A DNA stretch of 64,000 bases. Source: Torulaspora globosa (Eukaryota; Ascomycota; Saccharomycetes; Saccharomycetales; Saccharomycetaceae). The stretch lies in contig NC_050727.1 in NCBI RefSeq assembly GCF_014133895.1, positions 248,001-312,000 on the forward strand, written 5' to 3'. A program made the position numbers and the translations under genes. Under the pieces are notes generated by a model. It saw only the letters and a program-made list of their open reading frames with translations. It ran no database searches and was not told where the DNA came from. Below, in pieces: positions 1 through 9,896 of the stretch. Positions within the stretch are counted from its first letter, which is position 1, and each line of letters starts with the position of its first letter.

Positions 1-459
1 TTTTTCATTGTACAGACCATGCGACTCGAACGCTGCTGTCAGATTCTTCACATACTGTGCGTATACATGCTCACTGCTGTCGCCGGGCGGCAGTGGCACG
101 AATTTGACTCTGATCTTGTTGATTCGGCTCAGTTCGGTAGCGCTCCGGTACCTCGCCAGCGACTGGCTACTGTTGAAGAGCAGCACATAGCAGTCCTTGA
201 ATTGAAAGTATCTGGGATCTCTGCATTTGAGCACCTGAAAATCGACGCCGCTGGTCCTAGCTGCGCCAGCAACAGAAAACAGCATTTCTGGCAGTATATT
301 CACAAAATCGGCCTTGTCTAACGACGGATTGTAGCTTTTATATTTCAACGCTGTGGAGCGACTCGCAGGACCCGCCTGCGACAACTCGCCGGCGACGCCC
401 AGCACCTTACCGCTCTTCAGATGACTCAGCACTGCTGAAACTGCTTTCTTCGACGCCAT
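1..459 (-). CDS. PET54: Pet54, mitochondrial COX3 translational activator (5' part)
   Basis: This frame runs open from an ATG at 459 to the left edge, 153 codons, so the gene is cut by the window. In S. cerevisiae Pet54 (about 293 residues) acts at the mitochondrial inner membrane to activate COX3 mRNA translation and helps splice a COX1 intron. The N-terminal half here has the recalled Pet54 features: a basic start, a short block ending KYKSYNPSLDKADF, then a DPRYFQFKDCYVLLFN stretch and SRINKIRVKF. The gene lies divergently beside SNR7 and TOS2, as PET54 does on S. cerevisiae chromosome VII. Similarity is moderate, as usual for this fast-evolving activator, and position adds much of the confidence. 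Confidence 0.85.
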   Translation of the reverse strand, partial: MASKKAVSAVLSHLKSGKVLGVAGELSQAGPASRSTALKYKSYNPSLDKADFVNILPEMLFSVAGAARTSGVDFQVLKCRDPRYFQFKDCYVLLFNSSQSLARYRSATELSRINKIRVKFVPLPPGDSSEHVYAQYVKNLTAAFESHGLYNEK

Positions 460-548
460 AGCCAGCGCAATCCGTTGATTCCGCTGCCCTCCAGAGGCCC
501 ATCTATGGTCCTATACAGGTACTTCCAGCTTATACGATTTTTCATGCG

Positions 549-579
549 TTACCCGGACCTACTCGCAAAACTATATAAG
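549..579 (+). promoter_or_regulatory. Reb1 site and TATA box of the U5 gene
   Basis: TTACCCG, a Reb1 core, lies at 549-555 and TATATAAG at 572-579, about 55 bases before the inferred U5 5' end. A general regulatory factor site followed by a TATA box is the usual layout of yeast Pol II small-RNA promoters. The Reb1 site may also serve divergent PET54. Confidence 0.65.
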
Positions 580-630
580 GAGCGGCGGCCGCGCTCTCCT
601 TCTTCTTTTCCCGCCACTTCCACTCGCAAC

Positions 631-838
631 ACAGGGGCAAAAGCAGACGGGAAATCGGCCTCAAGAAGACGGGGCTGCCTTTGGCAGCCCCTGACTTACA
701 ACGAACATGGTTCTTGCCTTTTACCAGAGCCATCCGGGGGTCGTTTCCATTACACAGGTCATGCTGCTGCTTTGCCCCGCCAACTTCATTTTTTGGAACC
801 CTCTTTCACTAAGCACTGTTCTGCTGAACAGTGCTCTG
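631..838 (+). ncRNA. SNR7: U5 spliceosomal snRNA
   Basis: U5 is the snRNA that holds the exon ends in the spliceosome. The invariant loop I, GCCTTTTAC, lies at 716-724, closed by ATGGTTCT/AGAGCCAT and by an outer AACGA/TCGTT stem. The Sm site ATTTTTTGG is at 788-796. A basal stem pairs GGGGCAAAAGCAG (634-646) with CTGCTTTGCCCC (767-778) with one bulge. A 9-bp hairpin at 671-691 fills the variable yeast stem, and a perfect 10-bp hairpin (812-821/826-835) forms the 3' end of the long form. Ends are inferred from these stems; S. cerevisiae U5 long form is about 214 nt. The gene lies between PET54 and TOS2, where SNR7 lies on S. cerevisiae chromosome VII. Confidence 0.95.
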
Positions 839-1180
839 TGCAATCTCTTCCCATGCATCGTTGTATCCGAAGCCCGTGAGTACAGGGGCCGGTGTATAGG
901 ACGCACCCTGGCTTCAAACCAGAATACCCTCTTGATGGCACGCCAACTGATCGACAGCATGCCCGCCACAGGCCCAGCAGTCGGCAGTTGGTTCTTGAAG
1001 TAAACTTTTACGCGTTTTTCGGTTTCCGAATCGAGAACGCGTGTCCAGATTAGGCGTCTGCTGGTGCTGGAAGTAGGCGTAGAGACCTCGAGCACTGTTT
1101 AATAGAAGACATCACTGGTCGGTACCACGTTAGATCAGCCATTGGAATCCAATTCAACGTTTCATAGCGGTTGTTTGGTC
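839..1180. other. Intergenic, SNR7 to TOS2/SKG6
   Basis: This stretch holds the SNR7 3' flank and the TOS2/SKG6 promoter. No coding frame here looks like a protein, and I see no clear TATA box or strong motif. Frames of about 100 codons on both strands run across U5 and are chance readings. Confidence 0.5.
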
Positions 1181-3151
1181 ATGTTGGAGACGAAAGTGAT
1201 GTCAGCGACTCGAACGTCGCTTGCGGGAACGTACACAGTGGTCAAGAGAGAAGCGCAGTCCTCCGGAAGCTCTACGTCCAGTGGGAAAGTTGCCAAGTGT
1301 ACTGGCAGTGAGAGCAGTTGCCAGAAACCCTCGAACACGAGCGCCGTCACGGTCGGAGTCGCAGTGGCTATTCCTGTGGGTTGTGTGCTGATACTGTTCG
1401 TGGTTATTCTTTGGGTTGTGTATAGAAGAAACAAGAAAGAGGCGCAGGAGGACAATGATCCGGACTTTGAGGGCGATACCGAGTATCTGCCGGCCGCGAA
1501 GGGCACCAACGGCTACTCTTTGAGCACGTCGTCGCATTCGGGCGACTCTCAGACACCCAAGGAGTGGGCAGGTGACGAAGAGAGCTACTTCGCTGGAAAT
1601 TCCGGACGTTATCTAAGAGGTAGTGAAAGTGTGAGGAACAGCCAGGCGAGAAACGTGGACCCTTTCATTCTGCCCGAGGCTAATGACGATTCCTTGAGGG
1701 ACTTTGCCAGACAACTGCAAAACGATGAGTTCGGTCCGTATCGTATTGCTTCTAACTCCAACTCTAGGGCGACCAGCCAGCTGTCGCTGCCGCTGGAGAA
1801 GAATCCGATGAAGGTCTCTTCGAACGTGGGCTCCAATGTCACTAGATATACCTCGGCAGATACAAACCACACGCTAGGCGACGCGACACCTACAGGCGAC
1901 TCAACGTCGTCTTCCGAGCCACCGCTGAATCAGAGCCCTGTCAAGAGCGTCACCGGTGACGTGACCAGGAAGTATGCCGAAGATCACAGTGGGCTTGAGG
2001 CCGAACACTCTAAGTTTGACTCGACTCTGGATAATCAGAATTCTCATACAAGGCCAACAGAAACCTCTCACGATAATTTCAACTTCGAAGCGAGAGAGGT
2101 GCTAAATCAGTTAGATGACTCTGCAAGTCCGGGTGAAGCTCGGGACGATGACCGTGTCATTTCACTGTCTGCAAAGGAAGAAGAAGATATCAGGAGAATG
2201 AAGAGCGTCTATAAGGTTTACCTAGATAGGAATGGGACCGTGAAACAACGGCCGTTTGATGAAAGTGAACTGCAGGACGACGAGGAAGAACAAGAAGCTA
2301 TGGCTCAGTCTTCGAACATATCGGAAACTAACGCGGGCACTCAATTAAGAGTCGCCTCAGATTCTCATAGAGTGGCTTCGTCAATTTACTCAGCTCCACC
2401 ACCGCAATCTTATCCAGCGCAAGAGACTCAACTCAATCCTGAGAATTATTACACGGATCACAGTCCGACATCGCAACAATATTCCAATCAGCCACAGAAT
2501 GTGGCTCCTTACGGCTATGCGCAGTCTTATGAACAGCAACAACAGTATCCACCACAGCATTATCCTATGCAATTTTCGCAGCAACACCAATATGCACATC
2601 CTCAAACCTTGGAAACTATCGGCGAGCTGCCAACTCCGACGAATCTGCCATTCTCCACATCATCTCACTCGCTCACGTCGTTCAGACAGAAATCTAAGCA
2701 ACCACAGATAGCTCAACTGCAGACTGCCAGAATCAACGGTACTGCCGTAAATCCGATGGACCACCCAGAAATGTTTTACGCTCAAGGTAATGATTCCTAC
2801 ACCTCCTACCAAACGGCGAACGGTTCTGTGGTTAGTCAACCAGCCGCGCCATACCAACTGAGACAAAGTGTCGTCATGACAAATCCTTCGGATCTCACAG
2901 CAGCTCCGAGATTCCGACCTGCTGGCTCCATCAGGACCGCTAGTGCTGCCAACACGCGCAATAACACTATAACGAGCAGAATGAACCCATACTATCAGCA
3001 GCAACAGGCGTACAATTTGCGCGTCAGTGGCCTGCTCAACGAAGCGGACGTCACGCAACCGCCAAGTGTCGGCCAGATCCTACCGCATTCTGGATCTAAC
3101 GAGGACCTAAGAAGACAGATAGGCGGATCTCACAACTACAACGTGGTTTGA
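1181..3151 (+). CDS. Tos2/Skg6-family single-pass membrane protein
   Basis: The S. cerevisiae ohnologs TOS2 (YGR221C) and SKG6 (YHR149C) act at the bud neck and in polarised growth; this is their single pre-duplication form. The protein has 656 residues. A short Ser/Thr-rich outside segment is followed by one membrane span near residues 56-81 (VGVAVAIPVGCVLILF) with a basic stop-transfer YRRNKK. Next comes the conserved DPDFEGDTEYLP and a long disordered tail rich in Gln, Ser and Asn. There is no cleavable signal peptide, so it is probably a type III membrane protein. The ATG at 1181 is the first in frame; the ATG at 1199 is an equal candidate. IMP3 follows convergently, as at the SKG6 locus. 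Confidence 0.85.
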   Translation: MLETKVMSATRTSLAGTYTVVKREAQSSGSSTSSGKVAKCTGSESSCQKPSNTSAVTVGVAVAIPVGCVLILFVVILWVVYRRNKKEAQEDNDPDFEGDTEYLPAAKGTNGYSLSTSSHSGDSQTPKEWAGDEESYFAGNSGRYLRGSESVRNSQARNVDPFILPEANDDSLRDFARQLQNDEFGPYRIASNSNSRATSQLSLPLEKNPMKVSSNVGSNVTRYTSADTNHTLGDATPTGDSTSSSEPPLNQSPVKSVTGDVTRKYAEDHSGLEAEHSKFDSTLDNQNSHTRPTETSHDNFNFEAREVLNQLDDSASPGEARDDDRVISLSAKEEEDIRRMKSVYKVYLDRNGTVKQRPFDESELQDDEEEQEAMAQSSNISETNAGTQLRVASDSHRVASSIYSAPPPQSYPAQETQLNPENYYTDHSPTSQQYSNQPQNVAPYGYAQSYEQQQQYPPQHYPMQFSQQHQYAHPQTLETIGELPTPTNLPFSTSSHSLTSFRQKSKQPQIAQLQTARINGTAVNPMDHPEMFYAQGNDSYTSYQTANGSVVSQPAAPYQLRQSVVMTNPSDLTAAPRFRPAGSIRTASAANTRNNTITSRMNPYYQQQQAYNLRVSGLLNEADVTQPPSVGQILPHSGSNEDLRRQIGGSHNYNVV

Positions 3152-3251
3152 GAGCCTGAGGGCCAACGGGCGTACTGGGAGTCTTGTAATTTAAAGAAAG
3201 CATCTGATTGTATACTATATCGACATACGTACTGAAAGCAACTGTGCCAAA

Positions 3252-3803
3252 CTAAGAGAAATCGAAATCATCGATCTGGTTTCTGTATTTCAGCACTGTC
3301 TTCCGAATCTTCGAGTTATCCGTCCAAGTAACATAGTCCTCCATGTTTCTGGTCACCAGATAAGCCGGATCGCTTATCAAGTTGGGCCCAACACGGACGT
3401 GTCCCTGCTCGATGAACTTCACGGCGTCTTTTATCGTCTCCGCCATCTTCAACCTGTGCATAACCACGGGGAGCCTCCTTCTGCAAAGAGCGCTCACGGT
3501 GACTCTATTCTCCAAGTCTGAGATCTTTGACTTCGTCGCCAGTATTCCCATCGCATACAGCTTCTCCAGCAGCAATTGCTCGTGCTTCAGCCGGAACGGA
3601 TCCGCAGGCGGCAGCAACGACAGCTTGTGAGCCAGCCGCCGTATATCACCGCATATCTTGTTATATTTGTGGTAATCCTCTCTATTCTGGATGTGGTACG
3701 TTCTCATCACCTGCGTGTCCCGGTGGCCTTGGTCTTGCTTCCAATCGAAGAAGTCGACCTTTTTCAGCAGTTTCTGCTCATGGTGCTTCAACTTCCTAAC
3801 CAT
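3252..3803 (-). CDS. IMP3: U3 snoRNP protein Imp3
   Basis: Imp3 is a nucleolar part of the SSU processome that helps U3 snoRNA pair with the pre-rRNA for 18S maturation. The protein has 183 residues, the recalled S. cerevisiae length. It starts [19 protein letters not shown], and the C-terminal half is an S4-type RNA-binding domain ([17 protein letters not shown]...[12 protein letters not shown]...DPAYLV). It is convergent with TOS2/SKG6 and its 5' side faces MRPL6, matching YHR147C-YHR149C. Its upstream region carries a PAC element, fitting the ribosome biogenesis regulon. Confidence 0.97.
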   Translation of the reverse strand: MVRKLKHHEQKLLKKVDFFDWKQDQGHRDTQVMRTYHIQNREDYHKYNKICGDIRRLAHKLSLLPPADPFRLKHEQLLLEKLYAMGILATKSKISDLENRVTVSALCRRRLPVVMHRLKMAETIKDAVKFIEQGHVRVGPNLISDPAYLVTRNMEDYVTWTDNSKIRKTVLKYRNQIDDFDFS

Positions 3804-3872
3804 CCTAGCGATTGCAACCCTCCAGACCTCTTCCTGGGCCTCTAATCCACCTTACTCGAGTGGTTTATAAAG

Positions 3873-3915
3873 GCGATGAGCTGCTCATTACTGGTGATTT
3901 CTAAGTTGAAAAATG
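3873..3915 (-). promoter_or_regulatory. PAC element and partial RRPE upstream of IMP3
   Basis: GCGATGAGCT at 3873-3882 matches the PAC consensus of ribosome biogenesis promoters. TGAAAAATG at 3907-3915 is a partial RRPE. They lie 70 to 112 bases upstream of the IMP3 ATG. Confidence 0.55.
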
Positions 3916-4046
3916 TCGTCACTATCGACGACGGCTTAACTGACTCGACTTTTCAATATAAGAAGGAATGGTTAACTACACTTCGAATTGGCGTCTTTGA
4001 GCAGCTGTCGAGAGGTCGTTGTGTGGTCTGCGGAGTGTGAGCTGGC

Positions 4047-4691
4047 ATGTCGTTCATTCTAAAACGATCTTTCTCTTTGAGCGGCGCCTTGCGGTCGCAT
4101 ATTGGGAGCACTGCGATCTACCTGACGCCGCAGACGAAGGTGTGTGTGACACCGCTGGCAGTGCCCAGGATAATCAGGAAGGGCCGCAAGTCGATGAAGC
4201 TGACGCAGCTGGCAACCGTGGAGGGTCCCAGGGGCAGGATCGAGATGGAGATCCCGGATTTTGTGAGCGTGAAGCTGGAGGACAACAACGCCAAGCTCAC
4301 CGTGTGTGTGGCGAGCCCGGAGCAGAAAATGCAGCGGTCGATGTGGGGCACCGTGAGGTCCCACTTGAACAACCACGTCAGCGGCGTCAACGAGGGCCAT
4401 CTGGCGTCGCTGCGGTTCGTCGGGACCGGCTACCGGGCCCAACTCGAGCGCAACAACACGTTCGTGAACGTGAAAGTCGGCGCCTCCGTCACGCAGGGAC
4501 TCACCGTACCGGACGGCATCGCCGTCAAGTCGCCGTCCCCGACCTCGCTGCTGGTCGAGGGCTGCAACAAGCAGCAGGTGCTGCTTTTCGCAGCAAACCT
4601 GCGCAAGTTCCACCCTCCAGAGCCCTACAAGGGCAAGGGAATCTATGTGAATAACGAGACCATCAAGCTGAAGGACAAGAAGATCAAATGA
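4047..4691 (+). CDS. MRPL6: Mitochondrial large-subunit ribosomal protein uL6m
   Basis: Mrpl6 is the L6-family protein of the mitochondrial large ribosomal subunit. The protein has 214 residues, the recalled S. cerevisiae length. A basic N-terminal targeting segment ([17 protein letters not shown]) leads into two L6 domains. The second ends with the L6 signature region ([20 protein letters not shown]) and a Lys-rich tail. The codons are notably GC-rich, which produces long open frames on other strands that should not be read as genes. MRPL9, another mitochondrial ribosomal gene, follows 152 bases downstream on the same strand. Confidence 0.97.
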   Translation: MSFILKRSFSLSGALRSHIGSTAIYLTPQTKVCVTPLAVPRIIRKGRKSMKLTQLATVEGPRGRIEMEIPDFVSVKLEDNNAKLTVCVASPEQKMQRSMWGTVRSHLNNHVSGVNEGHLASLRFVGTGYRAQLERNNTFVNVKVGASVTQGLTVPDGIAVKSPSPTSLLVEGCNKQQVLLFAANLRKFHPPEPYKGKGIYVNNETIKLKDKKIK

Positions 4692-4738
4692 GCCCGCTCA
4701 CGACTTGTAAATAGGCTTTATATACTATAATATGTGCG

Positions 4739-4746
4739 GCACGTGA
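4739..4746 (-). promoter_or_regulatory. Cbf1-type E-box before MRPL9
   Basis: CACGTG lies at 4740-4745 and reads TCACGTG on the minus strand, the Cbf1 consensus. It is about 100 bases upstream of the MRPL9 ATG. Cbf1 sites are frequent before respiratory genes in non-duplicated yeasts; function here is inferred. Confidence 0.45.
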
Positions 4747-4843
4747 CCTGAAATTCGGTATATAGTGAAGATTTTGGCCATAGTAGTGTAGGTTGCTTAA
4801 GAACAGTCGCTGAAGGCTCTGGGACTGGGTTATTAGCTTCAAG

Positions 4844-5659
4844 ATGGTCAAATCTGTGTGGCCCAATGTACGTGGAGTGAGGTTTTTGGGAAACAGTTCT
4901 ACAAGACCGTCGCTGGTCGCTCCAAGTGTGGTTTCCACGGTGCCATTGCAGGCAGGAAAGATCAACCATTGTGCCGAACAGGCACAGCTTAGAAGATGGC
5001 TGCCGGTTCGGTGTGGTGCTCTCTGTAAGAAGGAGGGCATGATGCCGTTTTTTGACGAGACTACCGGCAAGAGAGTCGCTGCTACTGTGCTCTCTTTGAA
5101 CAACGTTGAAGTGATGATGCACCGTACAGTTGAGAAAAACGGGTACACGGCGTGCCAGGTGGGATACGGGCTCAAACATCCGTCCAAGGTCAGCAGACAG
5201 CTGCTGGGGCATTTTGCGTCGAAATTTGTGAACCCGAAGGAGAAGGTTGCAGAGTTCCGGGTCAAGAACGAGTCTGGGTTACTTCCGTTGGGTACGCTGA
5301 TAAAGCCGTCGTTCTTCAAAAGCGGACAGTTTGTTGACTTGAGATCGATTAGCAAGGGCAAGGGATTTGCCGGTGTGATGAAGCGACACAACTTCAAGGG
5401 ATTGAAGGCATCGCATGGTGTCTCTATAATGCATAGACACGGTGGTTCGTACGGTCAGAACCAGGACCCGGGGCGTATTCTGCCGGGCAAGAAGATGCCG
5501 GGCCACATGGGCAGCCAGCAGGTCACCATACAGAACGTTCAAGTACTCAAAGTGGACGATGCGAAGGGAGTCGTGTTGGTGAAAGGATCAGTTGCCGGTC
5601 CTAAGGGTGCTTTTGTCAAGATCCAAGATGCTATCAAGAAGCCTCCTACTGAGCTTTGA
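4844..5659 (+). CDS. MRPL9: Mitochondrial large-subunit ribosomal protein uL3m
   Basis: Mrpl9 is the L3-family protein of the mitochondrial large subunit, near the peptidyl transferase centre. The protein has 271 residues (about 269 in S. cerevisiae). The N terminus is a targeting region. L3 features follow: [26 protein letters not shown] near residues 48-73, [13 protein letters not shown], and the L3 signature [20 protein letters not shown] with GKKMPGHMG. In S. cerevisiae its neighbours are TOS2 and CRM1; here MRPL6 is inserted, which is the expected ancestral order. Confidence 0.97.
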   Translation: MVKSVWPNVRGVRFLGNSSTRPSLVAPSVVSTVPLQAGKINHCAEQAQLRRWLPVRCGALCKKEGMMPFFDETTGKRVAATVLSLNNVEVMMHRTVEKNGYTACQVGYGLKHPSKVSRQLLGHFASKFVNPKEKVAEFRVKNESGLLPLGTLIKPSFFKSGQFVDLRSISKGKGFAGVMKRHNFKGLKASHGVSIMHRHGGSYGQNQDPGRILPGKKMPGHMGSQQVTIQNVQVLKVDDAKGVVLVKGSVAGPKGAFVKIQDAIKKPPTEL

Positions 5660-5787
5660 AACCTGATAGTCAAAAGATTTGTAGATGTTCTCTTTTTACT
5701 TGTATATATAGTTATCGCTCACAGAATACAAGCGCTGTTCGCATTGAGAGAAATGAGTATGGCTATGTTATTAAAGCTTGAAGGCCG

Positions 5788-8700
5788 CTAATCATCGTCG
5801 AGCTCGGAAGGCTTCAACAACCCGCCGACTTTAGAAGCTCTCTCCTTTTCAAGTCTGCTTTGTTCGAGCAAAGCTTTCTCCTTCTCTTCTGCAAATAGAT
5901 AATCGGTCGGATCGCCTCCCACTTCTTTGATCTGTACCAGAAAATCTCTTAAAGTACCATTGAACTTTGAAGGATCTTTGTATTGTTTGAGCAACGCTAT
6001 CAAGAAATTTGTGACCTGTTCTCTGGCCAAATGTGGAAATGCGTTGCCAAGCATGTTGGCCAGGTATTCATTCAAATATACCTGGTTTGAAGTACCTTCT
6101 GGAGCTTCACCCTCAGCGTAAAGAGGTACGCCAATTTTATTATCTTCAACAAGTGAGATAAGCCTCATTAGCAACAGAGACTGCTTCGAGAACCCTGATT
6201 TGTGATCAGAATCGGTGAGAACGTAAAACGTCTCACTTACGAATGTGAAGTAGAAATTCTTGAAGAACGCATTAGCGAAAGTTGATCCGTTCAATTTCTC
6301 GATGTTCTTAACGAGATCGACGGCGATTTGTAAGCCGTTAACCTCGACCTCACGATTGTTATGTTTGAAAGCCCAGCAGATAGAGTCCACGAACAATTTG
6401 AATGCAGCTGCGGGGAGTTCCAACAGAGCATTGAATGACTTTTCATTGATTGCCTTCAACAACTTGTAAAACTCGACACGATGTTCAGGGTATTCGGTGA
6501 AATCTTTATTGATCATGTTCAATGTACATTCGAAGACACTTTGCAGAATCAAAATAACACCCTGAGGTATCATATGACCAACCTTGTGCACCACTGTGGT
6601 CATGCAGTTCAAAACTTCGGCATCTCTAGCATCTGGGACATTCTTCATATAATCCTCAAGAACAGCATTTAGTAGTGGCTCCACGAGGACTTCGACAACT
6701 TCCAGATTCTTTGCCTTTGAAATGTATATTTCAATCAACTTCAAAATCTCTTTCTTTATTGTTCTTAAGCCACGCACCTTGGGTGTCTTGGTAGCAATCA
6801 AACCCTCGTTTGCGACTTGAGTGGAAATCATTGAAGAGACAGCTCTGTACAGTTGAAGCATGTTGTAGTATATGTGACCAAGTTGGGAGTAGAAATCTGC
6901 CCCCATTGAGGTACAGACTGCAACATTTGTTTTGATAATGTTTGCAATTATTTTCACCGTTTCTGAGTCCAATAGCAAATCAGTATTGGCAGAAGATTGC
7001 TCAACTATGGCATCCCAAGCCATGTTGGGCAGCTGCATCAATTCACTCAGCAATCTATCTCTCTCACCAGCATTTCTTTCTTCACTTACGATCAAACCAC
7101 ACGCTCTGTAGAAAGTATGGACCTGTTGCGGCTGCAAATCAGCAGTAGTTTCCTGGATGTCTCTAATGATAGTTTGGATGAATGGCTCGGATTCTCTCGG
7201 TTGCTGGATGACGAAGTGATATTTACACTTCTGAACAATTTTTATAAAGGTATCACAAGCCATGTCCTGCACACCTTCGTGTGTCTCATGCATAAACTCG
7301 AACAACTTCAACACAACAGTTCTTAGGAAGTTCCAGTGTGCTTTCAAGAAACGAGGATATTGGCCCACAACATACATGATGTTCGACGCCACAACGGCTT
7401 TGTTGTCCTTACCTCTCTTTTTCTCGGTTAGTGCCAATAGATCCTTTATCACAGTAACGACGAATCTTTTCTCTGTCTCTTCACTCATCGTACCAGAGAT
7501 AGAACCAATGGCCCAGCAGAGCGTGTTGATATTATGCCATGACCATTCTGAGCCATCTATTTGTCTTGCTAGTTTACTGATCATGATCTCCTCCGTATCT
7601 ATAACATCCAAATGGGTTAAGTAAACAAGAACCTCCCTTTCAGACTTGTAAAGCTGAATGGTATCTGATTCCTTGACAAATTCTCTCACTATTTCACCTT
7701 CGTCATTTTCCACAATCAGCACTTCTTCGGGTCTGACCATATTCTCAATGATAACCCACCTTAATTGAGAGCAGATTTCATCGTAAATATGTTTTTTCAA
7801 TGGAAACCTTCTCAAAAACTCTGGATTTAGAGCTCCACTGTTACTTGTAATGGACTGAGATCCCATAGATAGCTGCATCAAGGGATTCATTTCATTGTGT
7901 GGCAGCTGTTGCACCTCTAAAAACAAAGCGGCCACCAAATTATGCCAGTAATCCAATGTCGTTTTGAAAAGTTCCCTTTCGTCTATTTTAGACAGTTGGA
8001 TCAAGTATTGATGAGCATTCAAAAGCAGCTCCCGCAGATTACCGTCAGCTCCAGACAATTCTTCCAGGAGAGATCTGTGACGTGCCAGGTAAGTTGTCAA
8101 AAACATTGCAAAATCCTGCAGAAAAGATTGATCCATACCGGTGGCCGTGGCGTAGGTAGCTTTTAAATCCGCTGTCACAGGAATTACATTACCTGCAATT
8201 TGTTGTAAACTGTTTTGAAAGAAAAGAACTGTCTGGGTCTTGATGCGAGAATTATCTTGTGGTATTTCGAGGTTTGATACTTCAGTCAAACATTTCAAAG
8301 TGACAGCTCTTGTTTCGGCTGACATCAAAAATTTGGTGCTTAGCAGTTCTAAAATGTTGCTCTCGTAAATGTAGCGGTATGGAATCCAGTGCAGATATCT
8401 CAAAAGAGACTCCAAAGCAGCTACAATCAAAGACGTCGAAGACCCCTGTTCAAGGACCTGGTAACAAAGCTTGAAAATTTGTTCAAATTCCTTGGACATT
8501 GAAGTCTTTAGATGCAGTGATTTTGCCTGCGTCATTTGTTCCGCGGAGAAATCAAACACTTCTTCAGACAATAGCTTCAGGATAATCATGTTATTTTCAC
8601 ACACGTTGACAGAAGAGTTCGAGCTTCCGATCAACTCGGGGATAAAATCTGGCCAATTCTGAGGCCATTCCTGCTTCAAGATCTGGACCAAAGTCAAATC

Positions 8701-9054
8701 CGCCTTGTTGATAAGGTTTTTCTGCGAATGAAATAACGCATCACCTTGACACATCACTATGATCATCCCGACCACGAAGTTTCTGATGCCGACCCGTTGC
8801 TCCTCGGGCAAGAGCTTCCATTTCGTAGTGATTAGTTTATCCAAAATGGTCAATCCAATAAACTTGGTCTGCGCATTGTTCGAAAACTGCAATATCTTGT
8901 CAGCACGTTGCCATGCATCTGGATGCTCTTGAAATTTGGTCAAAATGTCCTGTGCTTGTTTTTGCTGCGCTCCCGATCCTTTGTAAAAGGTGTCTACCAC
9001 CTCGTCGAGCGTTGTGATATTCAGATCACTAGAGAAATCTAAAATTGACTCCAT
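5788..9054 (-). CDS. CRM1: Exportin Crm1/Xpo1
   Basis: Crm1 is the karyopherin that carries leucine-rich nuclear export signal cargoes out of the nucleus with Ran-GTP. The protein has 1088 residues (about 1084 in S. cerevisiae). It opens with the importin-beta N-terminal Ran-binding region ([20 protein letters not shown]), followed by HEAT repeats. The NES-groove region contains [31 protein letters not shown] and [14 protein letters not shown]. Residue 543 is Thr where leptomycin-sensitive exportins have Cys. The C-terminal acidic end [10 protein letters not shown] is typical. The ATG at 9054 is unambiguous. Confidence 0.99.
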   Translation of the reverse strand: MESILDFSSDLNITTLDEVVDTFYKGSGAQQKQAQDILTKFQEHPDAWQRADKILQFSNNAQTKFIGLTILDKLITTKWKLLPEEQRVGIRNFVVGMIIVMCQGDALFHSQKNLINKADLTLVQILKQEWPQNWPDFIPELIGSSNSSVNVCENNMIILKLLSEEVFDFSAEQMTQAKSLHLKTSMSKEFEQIFKLCYQVLEQGSSTSLIVAALESLLRYLHWIPYRYIYESNILELLSTKFLMSAETRAVTLKCLTEVSNLEIPQDNSRIKTQTVLFFQNSLQQIAGNVIPVTADLKATYATATGMDQSFLQDFAMFLTTYLARHRSLLEELSGADGNLRELLLNAHQYLIQLSKIDERELFKTTLDYWHNLVAALFLEVQQLPHNEMNPLMQLSMGSQSITSNSGALNPEFLRRFPLKKHIYDEICSQLRWVIIENMVRPEEVLIVENDEGEIVREFVKESDTIQLYKSEREVLVYLTHLDVIDTEEIMISKLARQIDGSEWSWHNINTLCWAIGSISGTMSEETEKRFVVTVIKDLLALTEKKRGKDNKAVVASNIMYVVGQYPRFLKAHWNFLRTVVLKLFEFMHETHEGVQDMACDTFIKIVQKCKYHFVIQQPRESEPFIQTIIRDIQETTADLQPQQVHTFYRACGLIVSEERNAGERDRLLSELMQLPNMAWDAIVEQSSANTDLLLDSETVKIIANIIKTNVAVCTSMGADFYSQLGHIYYNMLQLYRAVSSMISTQVANEGLIATKTPKVRGLRTIKKEILKLIEIYISKAKNLEVVEVLVEPLLNAVLEDYMKNVPDARDAEVLNCMTTVVHKVGHMIPQGVILILQSVFECTLNMINKDFTEYPEHRVEFYKLLKAINEKSFNALLELPAAAFKLFVDSICWAFKHNNREVEVNGLQIAVDLVKNIEKLNGSTFANAFFKNFYFTFVSETFYVLTDSDHKSGFSKQSLLLMRLISLVEDNKIGVPLYAEGEAPEGTSNQVYLNEYLANMLGNAFPHLAREQVTNFLIALLKQYKDPSKFNGTLRDFLVQIKEVGGDPTDYLFAEEKEKALLEQSRLEKERASKVGGLLKPSELDDD

Positions 9055-9489
9055 CGGTTCAATGTAAAATACCTTTTACTCTGTACACTTTTCAACCCCA
9101 AGTTTGTTTTCTTTCAGACTATGTAGGGACAATGCGGTCCCTGAGTTCAATTGCTACAATATCACAAAGCTTGAAATAGAATGTGAGCTTTCCAACGGAT
9201 ACGCAGACTGCTCTCAACTACCGAACTAGCTCTGTCCCTGCCCGGTGCTTCATCCGATCAGCACAACAGGGACATCTCACCTTGAAAGCTTTTGACATTC
9301 TAGTCCGGGTAATCTTTTCATCATTTACCGCTCAAAGAACCATAAAAACAAACATTCTTGAGCGAAATAGAGCATCAAAGAACAATCCCCAGCTATTTCT
9401 ATTCCTAATCTCACTTGAACGATGGGATAGTTGGGGCAGTAGTTCATTTCTGTATATCTTTTTTTTAAAGTCTTTTTTTCGAAATACAA
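9055..9489. other. Intergenic, CRM1 promoter to tRNA gene
   Basis: No gene is seen. The stretch holds the CRM1 promoter and several copies of AGGGAC or its complement (9125-9130, 9137-9142, 9234-9240, 9267-9273). The part just before the tRNA is T-rich, with no recognisable LTR ends. Confidence 0.5.
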
Positions 9490-9560
9490 GCGCAAGTGGT
9501 TTAGTGGTAAAATCCAACGTTGCCATCGTTGGGCCCCCGGTTCGATTCCGGGCTTGCGCA
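9490..9560 (+). tRNA. tRNA-Gly (anticodon GCC)
   Basis: The 71-nt cloverleaf has acceptor stem GCGCAAG/CTTGCGC with discriminator A, D-arm TGGTTTAGTGGTAAAA, anticodon stem CCAAC/GTTGG around loop GTTGCCATC with anticodon GCC, and T-arm CCCGGTTCGATTCCGGG. It has no intron. It agrees with the S. cerevisiae tRNA-Gly(GCC) as I recall it. It lies between CRM1 and UGA4, where the otherwise conserved CRM1-CCH1 neighbourhood is interrupted. Confidence 0.98.
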
Positions 9561-9561
9561 G

Positions 9562-9566
9562 TTTTT
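9562..9566 (+). terminator. Pol III terminator of tRNA-Gly
   Basis: A run of five T lies one base after the mature tRNA end, which is sufficient for Pol III termination. Confidence 0.8.
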
Positions 9567-9689
9567 CACAAATTCGTTATCAATTTATCTTTTTTTGCCA
9601 AGCGCCAAGCTTTTTAATCTGCAAAAGCAACGTTTCCCGCCGAAACTCCACGGCTGCAGTGATTGTCGATTAGACAGCGCAAGCAAGTC

Positions 9690-9699
9690 CCGCTGGCGG
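9690..9699 (+). promoter_or_regulatory. GABA-response-like element (Uga3-type) before UGA4
   Basis: CCGCTGGCGG forms an everted CCG/CGG pair resembling the UAS-GABA of S. cerevisiae UGA genes (recalled core CCGCCGGCGG), about 200 bases upstream of the UGA4 ATG. One base departs from the recalled palindrome. Confidence 0.55.
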
Positions 9700-9729
9700 T
9701 AGATTGAACTGTTCAACACTCGGAAGCAG

Positions 9730-9772
9730 GATAAGATAACACTGCTTTGCTTGATTATCATGTTGACTTATC
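9730..9772. promoter_or_regulatory. GATA sites (nitrogen catabolite control) before UGA4
   Basis: GATAAG at 9730-9735 and CTTATC at 9767-9772 are inverted GATA-factor sites, with a GATAAC overlapping the first. Gln3, Gat1 and Dal80 bind such sites in S. cerevisiae UGA4. Confidence 0.6.
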
Positions 9773-9896
9773 TGCCTATGTAAGCTCAATGCTCCGATCA
9801 AGCTTCTTGTATGGTGTAAATTTCAATACATATATATGTGATTGTTTGCTGGCTCGTAGATCGATCGGTAGTCCTGTCGTAGACTGGCAAGCCAAG

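Noticed and set aside
707..1095. Overlapping frames of about 100-124 codons on both strands
   Set aside because: They run through the U5 snRNA gene and its flank, and have no protein-like composition or known match.
4019..4654. Long plus- and minus-strand frames over MRPL6
   Set aside because: They arise from the GC-rich third positions of MRPL6, which has the correct length and family motifs.
9055..9489. Possible solo LTR next to the tRNA gene
   Set aside because: I saw no TG...CA terminal repeats or target-site duplication of a Ty-type element.
9747..9896. Fifty-codon N-terminal extension of UGA4
   Set aside because: It does not resemble Uga4, crosses a TATA-like tract and GATA sites, and the ATG at 9897 gives the family length.
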